DNA of 64,000 nucleotides from positions 31,947,755 through 32,011,754 of the forward strand of contig NC_082701.1 in the NCBI RefSeq assembly GCF_949987515.2. The letters are read 5' to 3'. The stretch is from Delphinus delphis. Taxonomy: Eukaryota > Chordata > Mammalia > Artiodactyla > Delphinidae. The notes below the pieces were generated by a model, which worked only from the letters and a program-made list of their open reading frames with translations, ran no database searches and was not told the origin of the DNA. A program made the translations under genes and the position numbers. Below are positions 54,116-64,000 of this stretch, one piece after another; position 1 is the first letter of the stretch, and the number at the start of each line of letters is the position of its first letter.

Positions 54116-55260
54116 TTCCATGGTTGTCTCTTTTCCTTTCCTACAAGAAGAGAAGCAGAGGTTTTTCTTCCTTGTTTATCTTTGTGACTCCAGGATCAGA
54201 AAATTTACTGTTCTTTGAATAGATGAATGGATAAAAATACAAACACCCAGCAATTTTTCACAAGAGCCATCTCTTTTGGTAAAGAGATTCTTTACCTAAG
54301 GCCAGCTCTGGACATAGAGCCGTAACTTAGTACCAGCTCTACAGCCTGGTCTTCTAGCCAAGGGGACGTTTCTTGTGGAAAGTGGGTTGCAGCTTCTATA
54401 TCCTAGTGCCCCTCACCTGCCCACAAACCCCAGAATCAGAGATTGGACTATCAAAGACCAACAAAAGCAGAAATTGGGAGGGCAAGGGAAAGTGGACCAG
54501 GTGGTCCTAGGGAGAATGTGATGACATCCTCAAAAAGGATAAGGAGAGATGCTCGTCCGCCCTGGGCTACAGAGGAGGGTCTGTGCCAGGGGAGCCGGGA
54601 GGGCTTGTCCACGAGAAAGTTACTGAGCTCTCAACAATGATGATACTAACATTTATTTTATCCCTATTATGGGCTGAATCCTGCACTAAGATTTTTACAT
54701 ACAGCGCCTCATTTGTTCATCACACAGTGGACAAAAAAACGTTGCCTGCCGTTTCAGTAAACAGTGAATGTTGCCGGCCATCAAGCCATCAGCCACTGAA
54801 CTGCCCTTGGACCGTGGGTGCGTCCTGAGGGGAACTCACGATGGAGAAAAACAGGATACTGACCCTAGATAGTGAAGATGCATATCTAAGGAACACTTTC
54901 AATGAGCCCAGACTTGCAACTTCCTAAACATGGAAAAGCACTAAAATCATTAACTTGAGATGTCTGGTTTTTTGTGATTAGCAGTAATCTTTCAATGTTC
55001 AGCTACCTGTGTGTTTGCTTTTTTTTTTTCCCCAGCAAAAACTCCTGTGTATAAGGCTCCTCCCTCACCTCTTCAGAGCAGTTCTCAGAGCTATCTGTGA
55101 GGCTGTCTCCCAGGCGAGAGTCCTCAGTAAGGTCCCCGAATAAAACTTAAAATATTTAGGCAGTGCGTTTTTCTTCAGTCGACAACACCTACTCTGTGCA
55201 GTAGCTGTGGTTATTATTCCCACTTTATAGATGAGAAAACTGAGGTTTACAGAATTTAGG
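54116..55260. other. Intergenic, unassigned
   Basis: No gene or RNA recognised. Confidence 0.45.
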
Positions 55261-55262
55261 TA

Positions 55263-55740
55263 GTGTATTAGTTTTCTACCTTGGCTGTAACGAATGACCA
55301 GAAACTTAAAACAACACACGGTTATTATCTTACATTCTGGAGGTCAGAAGTCCAACCTGAGTCTCATGGGGCTAAAGTCGGAGTGTCAGCCTCTCTGCAG
55401 GCTCTCGGGGTGAATCTGTTTCTTTGCCTTTTCCAGCTTCTAGAGGCTGCCTGCCTCTCTCACCTTGTGTCTCCTTTCCTCTGTCTCCAAGGCCAGTAAT
55501 AATGAGTTGAGTTCTTCTCACACCATATCATTCTGACCAGCCCTCCTACCTTCCTCTTCCACTTTTAAGGACCTTTGTGATTACATTGGGCCCATTCGGA
55601 TAACCCAGGACAACCTTCCTATCTTAAGGTTAGTTGATTAGTAACCTTGATTCCCCATTGCCACTCAAGGTAACATATTTACAGGTTCCAGGGATGAAGA
55701 TGTGGACATCTTGAGGGGAGGTGTTATTCTGCCTACCACG
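55263..55740 (-). mobile_element. MaLR/MLT1-like LTR
   Basis: TTAGTTTTCTACCTTGGCTG, CATTCTGGAGGTCAGAAGTC, CCAGCTTCTAGAGGCTGCC and a GCCTACCACGGG end form the familiar complement of an MLT1-type LTR. Confidence 0.6.
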
Positions 55741-56510
55741 GGCTACCAGAGCTGGAATCTGACCCTAGGAAGCCCCTCACTACTCTGGTCCCCCAACCAT
55801 TCTGCACCTCTGCCCTTAAACCTGAAATCCATCTGCCTTAAGTGGTTAAGTCGTTTTCTCACCTGAGCTCCTTGAGTGCTCAGAATGGGACCTTAATGGG
55901 ACACTATTGCACCTCCCATCTAGCAGGGGCATTGTTTGAGTGCCAGACCCATTCCATGGACTCTGAAATTTAATACAGGGACTTGTATGGGGCGTAGTGG
56001 CAGACAGAACGGTTCCGTTCAGGCCACCACACCACCTGTGTCTCAGGGTGTTTTCCAAGAAGTAGGAGCTGCACATGTGTGTGGGGGACAGGATGCAAGG
56101 TAATGACACTGATAGGTTCCAAAGAAGAGCAGGAATGAAGCAGAATTAAAAATAAAGCAGACCCACAGGGAGCCAGGGTCTCACATCCCAGCAGAGGAGG
56201 AGGGGGCCTCCTTGAGTTTCTAGGAAACTTGGACACAGCTCACATCTCAGGGGCAAACACTCCTTTTACGATCAGAGGGCATTCTTCTTCTATCAGATAG
56301 ACCCTGATTTTCAACCTCCTCCCCTGGACACACAGGCCGGCTGTGCTTACTTTACCTGGTGCACACTTCCCAGAGGCCACAGACAAAGGGGCTAGAGCTC
56401 TGTGTTCACAGTGAGCTCACTCCAATGTCACCTCCCCGCCTCACAGCAGCTTCTCAGATGGAAGGTGAGTGAGAGCGAGGGCACCTCAGGACAAACTTGA
56501 CAGCAGCAGA
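55741..56510. other. Intergenic, unassigned
   Basis: No gene or RNA gene seen. Confidence 0.45.
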
Positions 56511-56514
56511 AAAC

Positions 56515-56700
56515 AGGCTTGGAGCCAGACTGCATTCCAATCCTGGCTCCACCAACTGACTAGCTGTGTGCCCTTGGGCAAATTGATTAACCTCTCTGGG
56601 CCTCAACTCCCTTGTCTGTAAAATGGGAATAATAATAATAATACTTAGTTCAAAATGTTGTGATTATTCCTTTACTGAGTAGCACTCCATAAAAGTAGCC
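56515..56700 (+). repeat. MIR SINE
   Basis: CATTCCAATCCTGGCTCCAC, CCCTTGGGCAAATTGATTAA and CTGTAAAATGGGAATAATAA. Confidence 0.85.
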
Positions 56701-57036
56701 ATTACTACTTAAAAAAAATTCTTGGGCATTATTTTATCAATCAAGATAAATTCTCACTCTCTATTTATATTTTAAAACTTCTTATTTAGAGAAGAGGTAG
56801 AGAGTGGTTGGGGGAATCCAGAATACAGAAGGGCTGTCTCCCTACTTGAGAAAGAGTTGCCATCTTTACATTATTGAAACTTCCTATCTCTGAACAAGGT
56901 TTATGTCTCCATTTATTTAGGCCATTTTTTAGCGTCCATTGTTACAATTTTATAATTTTCTTCCTAAAGATTGTGTTCTCTGAGCATTATTCCTGGAGAC
57001 CTTGCAGGACTCTTAAAATTATAATTGGAATTTTCT

Positions 57037-57356
57037 ATTTATTTATTTATTTTTGGCTGCGTTGCGTCTTCATTGCTGCGTACGGGCTTTCTCTAGTTGC
57101 GGCGAGCAGGGGCTACTCTTCGTTGCGGTGCACAGGCTTCTCATTGCAGTGGCTTCTCTTGTTGCGGACAGTGGGCTTTAGGTGTGTGAGCTTCAGTAGT
57201 TGCAGCACGCGGACCTTAGAGTGTGTGAGCTTCAGTAGTTGTAGGGCACAGGCTTAATTGCTCCGCGGCATGTGGGATCTTCCAGGACCAGGGATCGAAC
57301 CCATGTCCCCTGCATTGGCAGGCGGATTCTTAACCAGTGCGCCACCAGGGAAGTCC
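57037..57356 (-). mobile_element. CHR-type SINE, long subtype
   Basis: Target-site duplication TGGAATTTTCT at 57026-57036 and 57357-57367. TTTA-rich tail, GGCTGCGTTGCGTCTTC and the end GCCACCAGGGAAGTCC. Confidence 0.95.
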
Positions 57357-57385
57357 TGGAATTTTCTTAAAATTACATTTTCTAG

Positions 57386-57524
57386 GGAATTCCCTGGCAG
57401 TCCATCGGTTAAGACTCTGCACTTTCACTGCTGAGGGTGCAGGTTCAATCCCTGGTCGGGGAACTAAGATCTTGCAAGCTGCCATGCAGTGCAGCCAAAA
57501 TAAATTAAAAAATAAATAAATTAA
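57386..57524 (+). mobile_element. CHR-type SINE, short subtype
   Basis: Flanks AAAATTACATTTTCTAG (57369-57385) and AAAATTACATATTCTAG (57525-57541). B-box GGTTCAATCCC. Confidence 0.93.
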
Positions 57525-57573
57525 AAAATTACATATTCTAGTTGGTTATTCCACTGTGTATAGGAATAATATT

Positions 57574-57788
57574 TATTTATTTATTTATTTATTTTTGCAG
57601 TATGCGGGCCTCTCACTGTTGTGGCCTCTCCCGTTGCGGAGCACAGGCTCCGGACGCGCAGGCTCAGCGGGCATGGCTCACGGGCCCAGCCGCTCTGCGG
57701 CACGTGGGATCTTCCCGGACCGGGGCACGAACCCGTGTCCCCTGCATCTGCAGGCAGACTCTCAACCACTGCGCCACCAGGGAAGCCC
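57574..57788 (-). mobile_element. CHR-type SINE, GC-rich young subtype
   Basis: Target-site duplication TAATATT at 57567-57573 and 57789-57795. TTTA tail, then the GC-rich body. Confidence 0.93.
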
Positions 57789-58042
57789 TAATATTGATTT
57801 TTATATATTGATTGTGTCCAGCTACCTTTCTGATATCTCTTATTAATTCTAATACTTTGGGGTTTTGAGACGGTTACTATGTATGACATTTGCTCCTCTC
57901 CCAAGTTTAGAACAAATTGAGAAGTAAATACAGGAGTCAGATGGACAGTACAAGCTGTCACCTTTATTACTCATAAGGTTCTTTGCAAAATATGGGTTAA
58001 ATCTGTGGCTACAATAGGCTCTTTAATACCCCATTCTGAAAC

Positions 58043-58055
58043 GGGGGGGGGGGGG
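58043..58055. repeat. G13 homopolymer
   Basis: Thirteen G's in a row at the left edge of the LTR-like block. Prone to sequencing error. Confidence 0.9.
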
Positions 58056-58820
58056 AAGGAGGCAGGGCACAACATTTAAAAGAATGACATAGCCCGAGGA
58101 CATGACATAAACTGATTAGAACCAAATAGGTCCAAGCTGGTGGAAGATTTGACTTCCGGCAGACCTTGAGCCTCATTATACGCTCAAGCCTCATTATACG
58201 TAATACATTAGCGTACGCTAAGTGACACACCGACCAGCGCCATGACAGCTCTGAGGCCAACCATCAGAGTTCAAAAGTGGGCGGTGGCCCAATTCCTGGA
58301 AATCCCCACCCCTTCCTGAAATAGCTGGAATACTCCTCCCACTCATTAGCCTATGAAATCACCCACCCCTATAAAAACTGAGAACCCCAAACCCTGGGGC
58401 TGCTCTCAGCTTCTGAGATGGCCCACACTCTGTCTGGGAAGTGTGTTTCTCTCTAAATAAATCCACTTCTTACCTATCACTTTGTCTCTCACTGAACCCT
58501 TTCTGCCATGAGACATCAAGAACCTGAGCTTTGGGCTTCCCTGGTGGCGCAGTGGTTGAGAGTCTGCCTGCCGATGCAGGGGATGCAGTGTTCGTGCCCC
58601 GGTCCGGGAGGATCCCACGTGCCGCGGAGTGGCTGGGCCTGCGCGTCTGGAGCCTGTGCTCCGCAACGGGAGAGGCCACAACAGTGAGAGGCCCGCGTAC
58701 CGCAAAAAAAAAAAAAAAAAAAAAGAAAAGAAAAAGAACCTGAGCTTCATTAAGTCCTGAGACCAGGTGTGTGATTTCAGTTAAAAGAACGTGGGTTCAA
58801 GTCCCAATCTGAGTTACACA
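58056..58820 (+). mobile_element. ERV1-like solo LTR, split by a SINE
   Basis: About 560 bases of LTR-like DNA once the SINE at 58532-58733 is removed. The order fits a class I endogenous retrovirus LTR: a U3-like GC-box region, the TATA-like CTATAAAAAC near 58370, then AATAAATCCACTTC near 58456-58470 about 90 bases downstream. The text on both sides of the SINE is continuous. No viral coding sequence is present. Family not named; boundaries approximate. Confidence 0.6.
58532..58733 (+). mobile_element. CHR-type SINE with internal deletion, inside the LTR
   Basis: Target-site duplication AAGAACCTGAGCTT at 58518-58531 and 58734-58747. About 22 bases between GGCTGGGC and CTGCGCG are missing relative to its relatives. 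Confidence 0.95.
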
Positions 58821-59119
58821 GTTTCAATTCCATAATTAAATGTACCCAGTTGCACATAGAGCTGGAAAACTGCAGGCCCTGCCGTTGCAAAGCCCATGGA
58901 GTAAAGGAGGAGAGGATGAGAGGTTCCTACAGGCAGGCTGGTTCCCCAAGTGAGTAGAAAGGAGGGTACTGGGCTGTGCAGGCTCAGTTCCTTCTCCAAA
59001 CTTGATAACTTACTCTTTTAGGGTGGGTGAGGGAGCAAATAGAGGCCAAGGGTGTTAGTCTAATGGAGAATAAGGAAACATGAAGAAACAGGAAACAAAT
59101 GTCCCTCACATATTGTAGG

Positions 59120-59345
59120 TTCCATCACATTTTCTATGTAGAAAATCTTATTGTCCATGACAATACTGTTTCTTCTTTTACAAGAGGTATAACTCTTATT
59201 AGTTTTTCTTGTCTTATCACTGTACCTAGGACTTCTAGAACAGTGTTGAACAGAGGTCATAATAGTGTCTTCTTGCCTCATACCTATCTTTAAAGGGAAT
59301 AAATATGATTCCTGTAGCCTTTTGGTAGAAAGCTATTTTGGGGCT
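59120..59345 (-). repeat. Old L1 ORF2 fragment
   Basis: TTTTTCTTGTCTTATCACTG, TAGAACAGTGTTGAACAGAG and CTTCTTGCCTCATACC are the complement of the L1 reverse-transcriptase region. Confidence 0.65.
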
Positions 59346-59442
59346 AGGGAAGTTCCTGTCCGTTCTTAGTTTGAAAAAAAAATTATAAAGGGGTATTTAA
59401 TTTTTTGAATGCTCTTTTGCATTAATTGAAATAAATATACTG

Positions 59443-59560
59443 CGAGTTCCTGGGTGGCCTAGTGGTTAGGGTTCCAGGCTTTCACTGCTGTGGCCTGGGT
59501 TCAATCCCTTGTGCAGGGAACTGAGATGCTGCAGGCCAAGTGGCATGGCCAAAAAAAAGG
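59443..59560 (+). mobile_element. tRNA-derived SINE, short subtype
   Basis: GAGTTCCTGGGTGGCCTAGT with B-box GGTTCAATCCC and a short A-tail. Target-site duplication not clear. Confidence 0.8.
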
Positions 59561-59999
59561 CCATATTATTTGTAACAACATTAATGTGATAATAATAGAT
59601 TTTTCTAATGTTAAACCATCCTTAAATTCCTGAGCTAGTACAGCTTGTCAGGGAAGATTTCCTAGAGGGAGAGCCTCCAATGATTGTGAAGTAATTAGCT
59701 GGGCAAAGGAGATGGAGGTGGGGAAGAAAGGGAGGGAAGGGTAAGGGCCAGAGTTGTTGCAGGCAGGGGCAGCTGCAGGTGCAAAGGCCCTCAGGTGGGG
59801 AAGGAGCCACTTTGTTGTAGGAGCTTCCTGAAAGCCAGTGTGGCCTCACCTCTGAGGAGTGAGCGGAGAGTGTCTGAGACGAGGTGGTAAGTAGTAAGTC
59901 TCCTCTGGTCCCGTTACCCTCTGCACCAAACCTGTAAACTCACCTGATAGAAAACAAGTCTCTGCCTCAGAGATTTTTCAACTGATTAACACTGACAAC

Positions 60000-60355
60000 G
60001 GGGCTTCCCTGGTGGCGCAATGGTTAAGAATCTGCCTGCCAATGCAGGGCACACGGGCTCGAGCCCTGGTCCGGGAAGATCCCACGTGCTGCGGGGCAAC
60101 TAAGCCCATGCGCCACAACTACTGAGCCTGTGCTCTAGAGCCCACGAGCCACAACTACTGAGCCCACGTGCCGCATCTACTGAAGGCCCCGTGCTCTAGA
60201 GCCCGTGCTCTGCAACAAAAGAAGCCACCAATGAGAAGCCCGTGCACCGCAACGAAGAGTAGCCCCCACTCGCCGCAACTAGAGAAAGCCTGTGCGCAGC
60301 AGTGAAGACCCAACACAGCCAAAAATAATAAATAAATAAAAATAACTTAAAAAAA
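60000..60355 (+). mobile_element. Full-length CHR-type SINE, long subtype
   Basis: Flanks CACTGACAAC (59990-59999) and CCCTGACAAC (60356-60365). A-box TGGCGCAATGG and B-box GGCTCGAGCCC; TAAA-rich tail. Confidence 0.94.
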
Positions 60356-60514
60356 CCCTGACAACATTTTTTGTGTGGTTCAGTTTAGGTAGTTTAAATC
60401 TCTCTGTTTCTCTTTTAATTAGATGTTGGCCCTGCCTTTCCTCTCTCTTGGTCATGTCAAGGTTCCTCTTCTCTTCTCTTTAGTGGTTTAATGGGCAACA
60501 GAGAGAAGTTGTTC

Positions 60515-60890
60515 TCAAAGTGTGGCCCTAAATGCAACAGATTTCTGTGTATTAATTTTGTAACCTGCAACCTTACCAAATTCATTGATTAGCTCTAGTA
60601 GTTTTCTGGTAGCATCTTTAGGATTTTCTATGTATAGTATCACGTCATCTGCAAACAGTGACAGCTTAACTTCTTTTCCAGTTTGGATTCCTTTTATTTC
60701 TTTTTCTTCTCTGACTGCTGTAGCTAGGACTTCCAAAACTATGTTGAATAAAAGTGTCGAGAGTGGACCTTCTTATCTTGCTCCTGATCTTAGAGGAAAT
60801 GCTTTCAGCTTTTCGCCATTGAGTGTGATGTTAGCTGTAGGTTTGTCATATACGGCCTTTATTACATTGAGGTATGTTGAGGCCAGTAGG
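60515..60890 (-). mobile_element. L1 ORF2 reverse-transcriptase fragment
   Basis: The minus-strand reading from about 60736 has [20 protein letters not shown], the FADD catalytic motif of L1 reverse transcriptase, followed by GYKINTQKS. Truncated on both sides. Confidence 0.9.
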
Positions 60891-60904
60891 GAACTTGTCA
60901 GATA

Positions 60905-61015
60905 TGCAAACTCTCAGACCCCGAGGGCTTAAGGCCCTGCAGTCTGGTTTTAGTGAGCCCTCCAGGTGATTGAGGTGATTTAGTGAGTCCTCTGAAGAGG
61001 ATGAGAACCACTGAG
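60905..61015 (+). repeat. MER5A-like fragment
   Basis: CCCTGCAGTCTGGTTTTAGT, GAGCCCTCCAGGTGATTG and GATGAGAACCACTGAG. Confidence 0.6.
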
Positions 61016-61189
61016 TTAGAGCTTCCTGATGCTACGGGAAGAACCCAAGACTGAGAGCTGGGAGGCCTGGGCCCTGGTCCTCTTTCTTCATTTCTCCAAC
61101 AAATATGTTCTGAGTACCTACTGTGTGTCGTGCACTGTTCTAAGCCCTGGGGACCCAGAAATGAACAAGACAGACAAGGTTGAATTTTT

Positions 61190-61825
61190 AAAAAAATTTT
61201 AAAATTCATACATATATTAATATAAGCCACCATTTTAACCGTTATAAAGTATACAATTTAATGGCAGTTAGTACATTCACAATGTTGTGCATACAGTGTT
61301 GTGGTGTATACTTAAAAGTAGAATTGCAGGGTGATATGGTAATTCTATGATTACCTTTTTGAGGAACCACCAAACTGTTTTCTATAGTGTCTGCACCACT
61401 TTACATTCCCACTAGCAATGTATGAGGGTTCCAGTTTCTCCACATCCTTGCCAGCACTTGGTATCTTCTGTTTTATTATAGCCTTCCTAGTAGCTGTGCA
61501 GAGGTATCTTACTACGGTTTTGATTTGCATTTCCCTAATGACTAATGAAGCATCTGTTCATATGCTTATTGGCCATTTGTGTATTTTCTTTGGAGAAATA
61601 TCTATTTAAGTCCTTTACTCATTTAAAACGTTCAATTGTTTGTCTTTTTGTTGTTGTCGTTGTTGTTTCTGTCTGTGCCACGGGGATTGCAGGATCTTAG
61701 TTCCCCGACCAGGGACTGAACCCTGGGCCACAGCAGTGAAAGCATGAAAGTGCCGAGTCCTAACCACTGAACCACCAGGGAATTCCCTTGTCTTTTTGTT
61801 ATTGAAGGGCTGATGTCTTTGTAGT
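61190..61825 (-). repeat. Old L1 fragment split by a SINE
   Basis: GAGGAACCACCAAACTGTTT, TTCCCACTAGCAATGTATGA and GATTTGCATTTCCCTAATGA are L1 3' complement phrases. The L1 text resumes after the SINE at 61653-61787. Confidence 0.8.
61653..61787 (-). mobile_element. CHR-type SINE, short subtype, nested in L1
   Basis: Target-site duplication TTGTCTTTTTGTT at 61640-61652 and 61788-61800. Ends AACCACCAGGGAATTCCC. Confidence 0.94.
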
Positions 61826-62030
61826 GGCTAAGAGCAGTGTTTACTAGAGGTGGAATCTTGGACAAGTTACTGAACTTCCCCTGCCTCAGTTTCCTCTTCT
61901 GTAAAATGGGGATAATAATAGAACCTACAGTAAAGGATAGTGTGAAGAGTAAATGACCTACTGTGTGCAGAGTTCTTGAAAGATTGCTGGCACACGGTAG
62001 GTTTGTGCCATGTAATTGATAGCCCGTATT
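61810..62030 (+). repeat. MIR SINE
   Basis: TTGGACAAGTTACTGAACTT, CTCAGTTTCCTCTTCTGTAA and AATGGGGATAATAATAG. Confidence 0.8.
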
Positions 62031-62616
62031 ATACATGAGATGAGACTAACGATAGTAACTAAACACGAAATTATCAGGGATGAATAACTGCTGGGAAGAA
62101 GACAAAACAGTGATGCAATAGAGAGTGACTGGAAGGCTATTTTCGGTTGGGTGGACAAGGAAGGCTTTTCAGAGGAGATGACACTTGAGCTGACACCGGA
62201 ATGACAGGAAGAAGCCAACTGCGGGAAGATCCATGTACAGGAAGAGCATTTCAGGCTGAGGGAACGGCTGGGGCAAGACGGGAACAAGCTGGCCAGTTCA
62301 AAACACTGCATGAGAGAAGGACGGGGCTGCCAGGGTGGGTGCTGGGCTTTCCCTGCATGGGGGTCCTGGCTGATGGTGACAGCATGAGGGGGCATAAGTT
62401 TTGGAGTCAGGAAGCCTCGGTGTCCAGGTCTCTATGTATTCGCTGGGACACTGGGGACAAGTTACTCAGCCCATTTGGAAAAGCCCTCCGTTTTCTCATG
62501 TTAAATGTGAAGCTGGTTATATTTATCTCATGGGCCTGCTGTGAAGCTCAGATGAGATAAAATTCAGAGCGGGGAGGGGCACACACACTTTAGATGATAT
62601 TAATCACAGGTGTGTG

Positions 62617-62630
62617 CAGCAGGGGGCGCT
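62617..62630 (+). promoter_or_regulatory. Strong CTCF-like motif
   Basis: CAGCAGGGGGCGCT preceded by TGTG. It matches the CTCF core almost perfectly. Confidence 0.55.
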
Positions 62631-63139
62631 CAATTGCAGTCTAGCTAATCCCCTTGTATTGGCCCAAAAGAGCAGGGGCGGTTTTGAAAATACCTTTTTG
62701 TGGGGTTGGTCATGGAAACATGCCTGTACTTTTCTACCTCAGCATTGTGGTACGTGCAGCCCTCGTAGCCTCCCTCCTACCTTCCTTGAAACGTCCTTCA
62801 AGGTCTTTGAACCTTCTTTCAAGGTCCAGTCCAGCTGAGCTTTTGTTGAGCAGCCCTCCCCACCATGTGCCAGGCCTGGGGCTCTGCAGGTAAATGGCAT
62901 GGTCTGGGACCATGCAGGAGCTCCTCTGCAGGAGCTTCCATGCCACCTCCTCTACCAGGCTTCTTCCTGTTGCAGCAGTTAGAAGCACCGCACGCTCTCC
63001 TGCACGGCTGCAGCACTTTATCCTCAGGGGATAAAGGAGGTCAGGGGAAGAGCTTGGATTTGGAGCCCTGGTCTCCTCCTTACCAGTATCCAGGGTACAC
63101 GGAGCCCCGCCACGGTCGAGAGCGCTCTGAAGCTGGACT

Positions 63140-63350
63140 GTGGGGCTGAATCCAGATCCACCACTCATTAGTAACTTAACCTCTCTGTGCCTCAGTTTCC
63201 TCATCTGTGAAATGGAGATAATAGTACTTACTTCATAGGATCGTGATAAAGATTCAATCTAGTTAATTGTAATATAGATAAAGCACTAGATGAATGCCTG
63301 GCAGGTAAGTGTTATGTAAATATTTGCTTATTAAAATAAATAAAATCAGT
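63140..63350 (+). repeat. MIR SINE
   Basis: CTGAATCCAGATCCACCACT, CTCTGTGCCTCAGTTTCCTC and GTGAAATGGAGATAATAGTA. Confidence 0.85.
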
Positions 63351-63818
63351 AAAACATTAGCATTGTGACATGGGCAAGCCACTGGACAGCCAGAGCCTCA
63401 GTTTCCAAATCTGTCCATTGGGGCCACTGTGAGGCTCCAGTGGGATAATATATGCACAGTGCCTGGCACAAGGCAGCCCCTCCACAAAGCCGGCTCCCTT
63501 CCTCCCTCCCAGCCCTGTGTCCTGCTGGGGCCCTGTCTGCCTTTCCAGCAACTGCTCAGGACCAGAGAAACAGAAACAGGCCTTATCTGTAACCCAGAGC
63601 CTGCACTGTGAAGGTTCTTAGGAAATGTATGCTCTATGGAATTGGAAAAGGAGAGAAGAAATTGGACATGGTGTGTGTGTGTGTCTGTGCCTGCGCTGGG
63701 GCAGGCGGTGGGCACACAACACTGGCCACCCCGCAGCCCACACAACGCTGGGAGGAAAGAGCGGTTTTATCCAGCCCAGGGCAAGGGCGGGGCGCCGGGG
63801 CTGCGAGGGCCTGGACGG

Positions 63819-63832
63819 CCACTAGGGGTCAG
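63819..63832 (+). promoter_or_regulatory. CTCF-like motif
   Basis: CCACTAGGGGTCAG, one base away from CCACTAGGGGGCAG, in a small GC-rich patch (63690-63890). Confidence 0.5.
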
Positions 63833-63918
63833 TGTGTCTCCGCCGCAGGCCGCTCACCTGACTGGGGCAGGCGCCCACTGACAGTTCCTGACAGTTTGTA
63901 ACATCTCCTGCCTAACGT

Positions 63919-63942
63919 TAAAAAAAAAAAAAAAAAAAAAAA
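63919..63942. repeat. Poly(A) run
   Basis: About 24 A's followed by TTAA repeats. No clear SINE body beside it. Confidence 0.9.
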
Positions 63943-64000
63943 TTAATTAATTAATGTATCTTTCTCCGTAGCAGAGAAGGGAGCCCAGACAACCGAAATA

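Noticed and set aside
57574..57788. GCGCCACCAGGGAAGCCC in CHR SINEs as CTCF sites
   Set aside because: It starts like the CTCF core (CCACCAGGG) but the needed GGC half is AAG in every copy here.
60515..60736. Reverse-transcriptase-like peptide as a retron or retroviral gene
   Set aside because: [12 protein letters not shown] is L1 ORF2. No virus-like partner genes, LTR pair or retron RNA nearby.

Overview
This is mammalian nuclear DNA, most likely from a whale or dolphin. The main clue is about 20 copies of a tRNA-derived SINE with an A-box-like TGGCGCAGTGG, a B-box-like GGTTCGTGCCCC, and the ending GCCACCAGGGAAGCCC when read in reverse. This is the CHR type found in cetaceans and their relatives. 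The long GC-rich subtype suggests a toothed whale, but that is inference. Cetartiodactyl-type L1 3' ends and old mammalian repeats (L2, MIR, MER5/hAT, MLT1) fill most of the rest. There are no bacterial, phage or plasmid features.

Two protein-coding genes are supported, arranged head to head as in human 17q22. On the minus strand, about 0.36-19.5 kb, is DGKE (diacylglycerol kinase epsilon). Ten coding exons were read base by base with intact splice sites and consistent phases. They encode residues 1-505; the last coding exon, which should carry the final ~60 residues, lies beyond position 1. The start codon is in a CpG island (about 18.4-19.6 kb) that also holds the promoter and an unplaced non-coding first exon. 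On the plus strand, 29.8-51.5 kb, is the orthologue of C17orf67, a small secreted protein of unknown function. Its three coding exons (29814-29868, 30822-30922, 51371-51487) join in frame to give 90 residues. A fourth, non-coding 3' UTR exon (about 53676-54115) is predicted from a strong donor, branch site, acceptor and AATAAA.

Layout: 0-19 kb DGKE introns with L2, L1, hAT and SINE copies; 19.6-29.8 kb intergenic, with a 1.3 kb L1 and layered older repeats; 29.8-51.5 kb C17orf67, whose 20 kb second intron holds L1, L2, MLT1-type LTRs and SINEs plus a repeat-poor block near 43-45 kb; 54-64 kb intergenic, with a dense SINE cluster around an ERV1-like solo LTR, L1 reverse-transcriptase fragments, and two CTCF-like motifs close to the right edge.

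I found no new biological system. The most interesting observation is an L1 insertion whose target-site duplication spans the 5' splice site of DGKE exon 9. The splice site was recreated, and the L1 A-tail now begins at intron position +7.
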